NCBI RefSeq assembly: GCF_011751885.2 | Contig: NZ_CP061771.1 | Coordinates: forward strand, 1,054,001-1,118,000 | Length of the DNA: 64,000 nucleotides | Direction of reading: 5' to 3' | Origin: Salinibacterium sp. ZJ450 | Lineage (GTDB): Bacteria > Actinomycetota > Actinomycetes > Actinomycetales > Microbacteriaceae | In this document: one piece after another, positions 60,494-64,000 of the stretch | How positions within the stretch are numbered: the first letter of the stretch is position 1 | Layout: every line of letters begins with the position of its first letter | Made by a program: the position numbers and the translations under genes | The notes under the pieces: generated by a model | Database searches by the model: none | What the model saw: only the letters and a program-made list of their open reading frames with translations | What the model was told of the DNA's origin: nothing

Positions 60494-62140
60494 CTACCGC
60501 ACCCGCAGCAGATCGTGCTTCTCGATCGCGCGCCGGGAGAGCACCTTGTAGCCCTCCTGTTCGAAGAACACGGTGACCCGGTCGTCTTCGTTTCGCATGA
60601 CCACACCGTCACCCCAGTCGGGGTGTCTCACCGCTGCCTGCAGCGGGAACGGCTCGGCGGCGATCGAGTCCGGGTCATCGAACTCGGCCGCTCTGCCCGA
60701 GGCGCAGGTGTCGCAGTTGCCGCACGGCTCGTCCAGGTGCTCACCGAAGTATCCGAGCAGGAACTGTCGGCGACATCCGAGAGTCTCGGCGTAATTGCGC
60801 ATCATGGCCAGGCGGGACTGCTCGATCCGTTCCCGCGACTCGGCGGCCTCGAGGGCGCGTTCGGCGGCGCGTTGCGGCTCGATGCGGGCGGTGGCCCGCA
60901 CTCCGCGTCGACCGGAGTTGGCGACATCCGCCTCCTGCAGCAGATTGACCAGGCTGCTGGCACGTCGCGTGCCGAGGTCGAGCCGGCTGGCGAGGTCGGC
61001 CAGTTTCATCGGCGAATCGGATGCCGCGAGTGTGGCGAATACGCGGGCGAGGTCGGCGGGGTCGGGGGCTCCGGAGGCGAAGAAGCTGCGCAGTCCGAGA
61101 TCTTCCTGCCGGTAGTGCAGCGTGGTGGTGGCGGGTGCGGCGGCGCGGCCGGCGCGGCCGATCTCCTGGTAGTAGGCGTCGAGCGACTCGGTGATGGCGG
61201 CGTGCACCACGAAGCGCACGTTCCGCTTGTCGATGCCCATGCCGAAGGCGCTGGTCGCCACCACCACGTCGAGCCGGTCGTCGAGGAACGCCTCGTGCAC
61301 CTGCTCGCGCAGACTGGAGCGAAGACCGGCGTGATAGGCGGATGCCGCGAGCCCACGCTCGCTCAACGCGGTCGCATACCGTTCCGAGTCTCGGCGCGTC
61401 GAGACGTAGAGCAGCCCCGGTTTCGGCAGCGCCAGCACCTGCTCGATCACGGCGTCGCGTCTCTCCCGGTCATCGGAATGCCGCTGAACCTCGAGCCGCA
61501 GGTTCGGGCGGTCGAAGCCGCGGGTGAGCACAAGCGGCTGGCGCAGGTGCAGGCGGTCGACGATCTCGTCACGCACCGGTGCGGATCCGGTGGCGGTGAG
61601 GGCGCAGACGGTCGGGTGTCCGAGCTGGTCGATCACCTCGCCGAGGCGCAGATAGTCGGGCCGGAAGTCGTGACCCCACGACGACACGCAGTGCGCCTCG
61701 TCGACCACGAACAGGGTGGGCCGCTTGCTGCGCAGGCGCTGGATGACCTCGGGTTTCGCCAGTTGCTCGGGGGAGAGCAACAGGAACTCGGCGTCGCCCG
61801 CTTCGTAGCGCTGCCAGGCGTCGTCGTTCTCCCCGTCGCTGTTGCCGGAGTTGACCGCGACGGCGTCCGGCGCATCGGGCGCGTCATTCAGCCCCGCCAC
61901 CTGATCGTTCTGCAGGGCGATGAGCGGGGAGACGACGAGGGTTGGCCCGTCGTTCAGCAGCCCGGCGAGTTGGTAGATGGCGGACTTGCCGTAGCCGGTG
62001 GGCATCACCGCGAGCACGTCGGTGTGGTTCAGGAGCGCTTCGATGGCGTCGAGCTGGCCGGGGCGAAGACCCGGCCAGCCGAAGGCGCGCTGGGCGGCTT
62101 GGCTGACAGCTTGGCTGACACGGTCCGCGACATCCGTCAT
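60494..62140 (-). CDS. recQ: RecQ-family ATP-dependent DNA helicase
   Basis: 548 residues. Helicase motifs: Q motif FGWPGLRPGQLDAIEALL, MPTGYGKSAIYQL (Walker A), VVDEAHCVSSWGHDFRPDY (DEAH), ALTATG, RGFDRPNLRLEV, SAFGMGIDKRNVRFVVH, EIGRAGRAA. Zinc cluster CRRQFLLGYFGEHLDEPCGNCDTC near 470-495, no HRDC domain but a short SH3-like C-terminal part (HPDWGDGVVMRNEDDRVTVFFEQEGYKVL). 3'-5' unwinding in recombination or repair. Second RecQ-like protein in the window. Confidence 0.92.
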   Translation of the reverse strand: MTDVADRVSQAVSQAAQRAFGWPGLRPGQLDAIEALLNHTDVLAVMPTGYGKSAIYQLAGLLNDGPTLVVSPLIALQNDQVAGLNDAPDAPDAVAVNSGNSDGENDDAWQRYEAGDAEFLLLSPEQLAKPEVIQRLRSKRPTLFVVDEAHCVSSWGHDFRPDYLRLGEVIDQLGHPTVCALTATGSAPVRDEIVDRLHLRQPLVLTRGFDRPNLRLEVQRHSDDRERRDAVIEQVLALPKPGLLYVSTRRDSERYATALSERGLAASAYHAGLRSSLREQVHEAFLDDRLDVVVATSAFGMGIDKRNVRFVVHAAITESLDAYYQEIGRAGRAAAPATTTLHYRQEDLGLRSFFASGAPDPADLARVFATLAASDSPMKLADLASRLDLGTRRASSLVNLLQEADVANSGRRGVRATARIEPQRAAERALEAAESRERIEQSRLAMMRNYAETLGCRRQFLLGYFGEHLDEPCGNCDTCASGRAAEFDDPDSIAAEPFPLQAAVRHPDWGDGVVMRNEDDRVTVFFEQEGYKVLSRRAIEKHDLLRVR

Positions 62141-62512
62141 GGCGCTCCTCTCGCCGCCTCAGTGTGATCGGCGGTCGGGGAGGGCGTCAAGGTGCTGGAC
62201 AACCGTGTGGACGGTCGCTCGCTGGGGCGAGTAGGACCCACGGCGCGCGACGGATGCTCGTGGGCCGCCCTGAAGCGTGCGTTCCGGAGGGCATGCTGCG
62301 AACACCCCGGCGTGTCGTGTCACTTTTGGACGGCGTGTCGCCGCATGTCCTCCGCAGGCGCCCACTCGCTGGCGCCGCCTCCGTCATTTCCGGTCGGCCG
62401 CACGAACTTCAGTGGCACCCGGACGGGGAATCGTGCGCTTTTCGCGCAAGCGATACGGTACGTGAAGCGCTTTCGGCTTCCGAAGGACGCTGCCAAACGT
62501 GGGAGCGCAAGA
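62141..62512. other. Divergent gap without a supported gene
   Basis: Lower in GC than its surroundings and richer in Cys/Trp codons in all frames, which argues against coding. It separates recQ from the small membrane protein and should hold both promoters. I see no clear repeat or hairpin. A frame reading into the downstream gene from about 62192 lacks a start with a ribosome site. Confidence 0.5.
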
Positions 62513-62854
62513 ATGATCGAGATGTTGACACAGTCGTTCGCAGCAGCGGCAGGGACCATGATCCTCGTGTTCCTGGTTCCCATCATTTGCGCTGTCAGTA
62601 TCGGGCTAATCTACATCGGGCTGATCCGGAAGAAGCCGGGCGCCGTCTTCATCGGGGTGGCGTTTCCCACCGCGGCGATTGCACTGGGCCTTGGCATGCG
62701 GGTATCCGGGCTCTCGGACCCGCAAGTCGCATCAACGGCCGCTGGCGGTATCGACGCAATGTTCACAATGTTCCCCACCGCGCTGATGATCGCTGGCCTG
62801 TGCTTTCTCGTGGGTGTCCTGCCGGGAATGGTGAAGGCCACCCGAAACCGCTAA
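62513..62854 (+). CDS. Small membrane protein
   Basis: 113 residues from ATG 62513 with GGGAG at 62501-62505. Three hydrophobic segments (about 10-38, 45-63 and 86-105): ILVFLVPIICAVSIGLIYIGLI, GVAFPTAAIALGLGM and FPTALMIAGLCFLVGVL. No family known. The zinc-ribbon gene follows after 31 bases, so the two may be co-transcribed. Confidence 0.65.
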   Translation: MIEMLTQSFAAAAGTMILVFLVPIICAVSIGLIYIGLIRKKPGAVFIGVAFPTAAIALGLGMRVSGLSDPQVASTAAGGIDAMFTMFPTALMIAGLCFLVGVLPGMVKATRNR

Positions 62855-62885
62855 CGACGCACACGCAGAGAAGGGCATCACAACA

Positions 62886-63104
62886 GTGGCCTACGAAATG
62901 ACCGAATGTCCGATGTGTGAGAACTATGAAGCTCACATGCGCACGTCCGATGGCATGCTCCACTGCGCGTTGTGTAATACATCGTGGGGCGGCGCACCAG
63001 CCAGCGCGCACGGCGCTTCCGGCTGGCCGCCTCTGCCCAGGCACATACCGACGGGCCCCAACGATGCTTCAGGCTGGCTACCTCTGCCCCCGCCCGTCCG
63101 ATAA
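62886..63104 (+). CDS. Small zinc-ribbon protein with GW-PLP repeats
   Basis: 72 residues from a GTG with AGAAGGGCATC before it. Cys pairs CPMC (residues 8-11) and CALC (27-30) form a probable zinc ribbon; the rest contains two copies of ASGW-PLP (residues 43-51 and 61-68). Function unknown. Part of a possible operon with the small membrane protein. Confidence 0.55.
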   Translation: MAYEMTECPMCENYEAHMRTSDGMLHCALCNTSWGGAPASAHGASGWPPLPRHIPTGPNDASGWLPLPPPVR

Positions 63105-63158
63105 GGGCTCTGACCGGGGCGATAGGCTCCTCGCCATGACAACAGCCGGGGTAGCGCG

Positions 63159-63722
63159 GTGATCCCGTACGAGTTCAGCGCGCCACTGGAGGCCGACCGG
63201 GTCAGCCTGCGGATGCTCACCGACCAGGACGTCGACGTGGTGCATTCCTACCAATCCCGCGAAGATGTCTGCCGCTACATGCTGTACGAGCCCCGCGACC
63301 ACGCCACGGTGGTCGCGAAGGTCGCGGAGTGGTCGCAGCACAGCCGCCTGGAGCAGGACAGCGACTACCTGCAGCTGGCGGTGGAACGCCGCAGCGACCG
63401 TCGCGTGCTCGGCGATCTCTACTTCACCATCAAGAGCGTCGCCAACCAGAGCGCTGAGATTGGCTGGAGCCTGCACCCCGACCACCAGGGGCAGGGTTAC
63501 GCCAGCGAGGCGGCATCCGCGATGCTGGATGTCGCGTTCCGGGTGATGCGGCTGCATCGGGTGGTCGCCGAGCTCGACCCGCGGAACGACCCCTCGGTGG
63601 CGCTGTGCCGACGGCTCGGGATGCGTGAGGAGGCGCGCTTCGTGGAGGACCTGCGGTTCAAAGGCGAGTGGGCCGATACCGGCGTGTACGCGATTCTGGC
63701 GCGCGAGTTCCTGGCGCGTTAG
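63159..63722 (+). CDS. GNAT-family N-acetyltransferase (RimJ/RimL type)
   Basis: 187 residues from a GTG. LRMLTDQDVDVVHSYQSREDVCRYM start, IGWSLHPDHQGQGYASEAASAMLDVAFRVMRLHRVVAELDPRNDPSVALCRRLGMREEARFVE contains the acetyl-CoA loop (HQGQGYA) and the conserved NxxSxxLxxxLGM. Probably modifies a protein N-terminus or small amine. Its TAG stop shares bases with the convergent gene (TTAG). Confidence 0.87.
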   Translation: MIPYEFSAPLEADRVSLRMLTDQDVDVVHSYQSREDVCRYMLYEPRDHATVVAKVAEWSQHSRLEQDSDYLQLAVERRSDRRVLGDLYFTIKSVANQSAEIGWSLHPDHQGQGYASEAASAMLDVAFRVMRLHRVVAELDPRNDPSVALCRRLGMREEARFVEDLRFKGEWADTGVYAILAREFLAR

Positions 63723-64000
63723 TCGCTCGCGACGGCCGGCAGCGGTGCTTGCAGCGCCGCGTGCGACGCTGACTGGCGGGCCCTGACCGGGAACTGCCGG
63801 GTCACCACCAGGATGGCGATGAGCGCTGCCATCACTAGCCAGCCGGTGTAGCCGAGCACGCCGGTCGCCGCAGGGTCGATCTGGTGGCCGGCGGCGACGA
63901 TGAGGGCACCGAGACCGCCCGCGCCGTTGATGAAGCCGTGGGCGAGGGCGGCCATCCAGACGGTTCCCGAGGCATCGCTCACCCAGCCGAACAGCACCGA
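63719..64000 (-). CDS. CPBP-family intramembrane protease, 5' part cut by window edge
   Basis: Reads open to the right end, so the N-terminal portion is missing. The visible 94 residues contain the third CPBP motif (MAALAHGFINGAGGLGALI, with the His and Asn of the active site) and two further membrane segments. CPBP proteins act as membrane proteases or bacteriocin-immunity-like proteins. The first motifs (EExxxR and FxxxH) lie outside the window, so activity cannot be judged. Confidence 0.75.
   Translation of the reverse strand, partial: SVLFGWVSDASGTVWMAALAHGFINGAGGLGALIVAAGHQIDPAATGVLGYTGWLVMAALIAILVVTRQFPVRARQSASHAALQAPLPAVASD

Noticed and set aside
59741-62167. 808-codon + strand open frame across the acidic proteins and recQ
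   Set aside because: It is antisense to RecQ and to two small genes with good ribosome sites; its first third is Val/Asp low complexity mirrored from the Asp-rich gene.
63136-63162. Eight-codon leader peptide overlapping the GNAT start
   Set aside because: No ribosome site or attenuator-like hairpin; the overlap is probably chance.

Overview
The window is high-GC DNA from an actinobacterium. Frequent GTG starts, dense ATGA/GTGA gene overlaps, actinobacterial families (mycofactocin, MftG, RecQ-PRTase, Pls/PosA-type synthetase) and a strongly over-used word GGATG[C/T]CG all fit the Microbacteriaceae. The family assignment is inference; no rRNA or marker gene is present. About 58 genes are described. 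No tRNA, rRNA, CRISPR array, insertion sequence or prophage was seen.

Layout. 0-7.5 kb: mixed household genes (DUF2306 membrane protein cut by the left edge, SRPBCC proteins, OsmC, a BCCT transporter, a corrinoid adenosyltransferase-like protein, a luciferase-like flavin oxidoreductase). 7.7-13.8 kb: RNase HI, then a BMP-type lipoprotein/ATPase/two-permease importer followed by a deaminase of the yeast cytosine deaminase type, read together as nucleoside/nucleobase uptake and salvage. 13.9-15.3 kb: a membrane protein and a YCII-like protein.

15.5-27.4 kb is the centrepiece: a complete mycofactocin locus. mftG-mftR run leftward; mftA-mftB-mftC, three tandem mycofactocin-type short-chain dehydrogenases, a MoxR AAA+ ATPase, a VWA protein, then mftD-mftE-mftF run rightward. 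MftA ends in the characteristic GMCGVY. MftB/C would process its Val-Tyr end, MftE release it, MftD oxidise it and MftF glycosylate it; the dehydrogenases would use the cofactor and MftG would return electrons to respiration. The MoxR/VWA pair between mftC and mftD is the least explained part. A gabD-type aldehyde dehydrogenase follows and could finish alcohol oxidation.

29-44.7 kb: a SWIM-SNF2 helicase, a Gfo/Idh/MocA oxidoreductase, a large TM0106-type nuclease-helicase with a Cas4/AddB-like cysteine pattern, an orphan fusion of a contractile-injection cap domain (DUF4255) to an AAA domain lacking its Walker A, a TMEM175-like channel, a WYL regulator divergent from a DrrAB-like exporter, a VOC protein, a glutathione peroxidase and an M18 aminopeptidase. 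44.9-52.5 kb: GH3 glycosidase, RecQ-PRTase helicase, DHA2 exporter, GlcD-like oxidase. 52.5-58.5 kb: a Sfp-type phosphopantetheinyl transferase facing an M1 peptidase and a 1312-residue Pls/PosA-like synthetase that overlap by four bases. 58.7-64 kb: small proteins (unknown, Met/Cys-rich copper-storage-like, an Asp-rich protein, a Pro/Glu repeat protein), a second RecQ, small membrane and zinc-ribbon proteins, a GNAT and a truncated CPBP protease.

Intergenic DNA carries two families of palindromic repeats, one at about 2.1, 2.9 and 50.9 kb and one at 29.1-29.3 kb, several candidate operators and two strong hairpin terminators.
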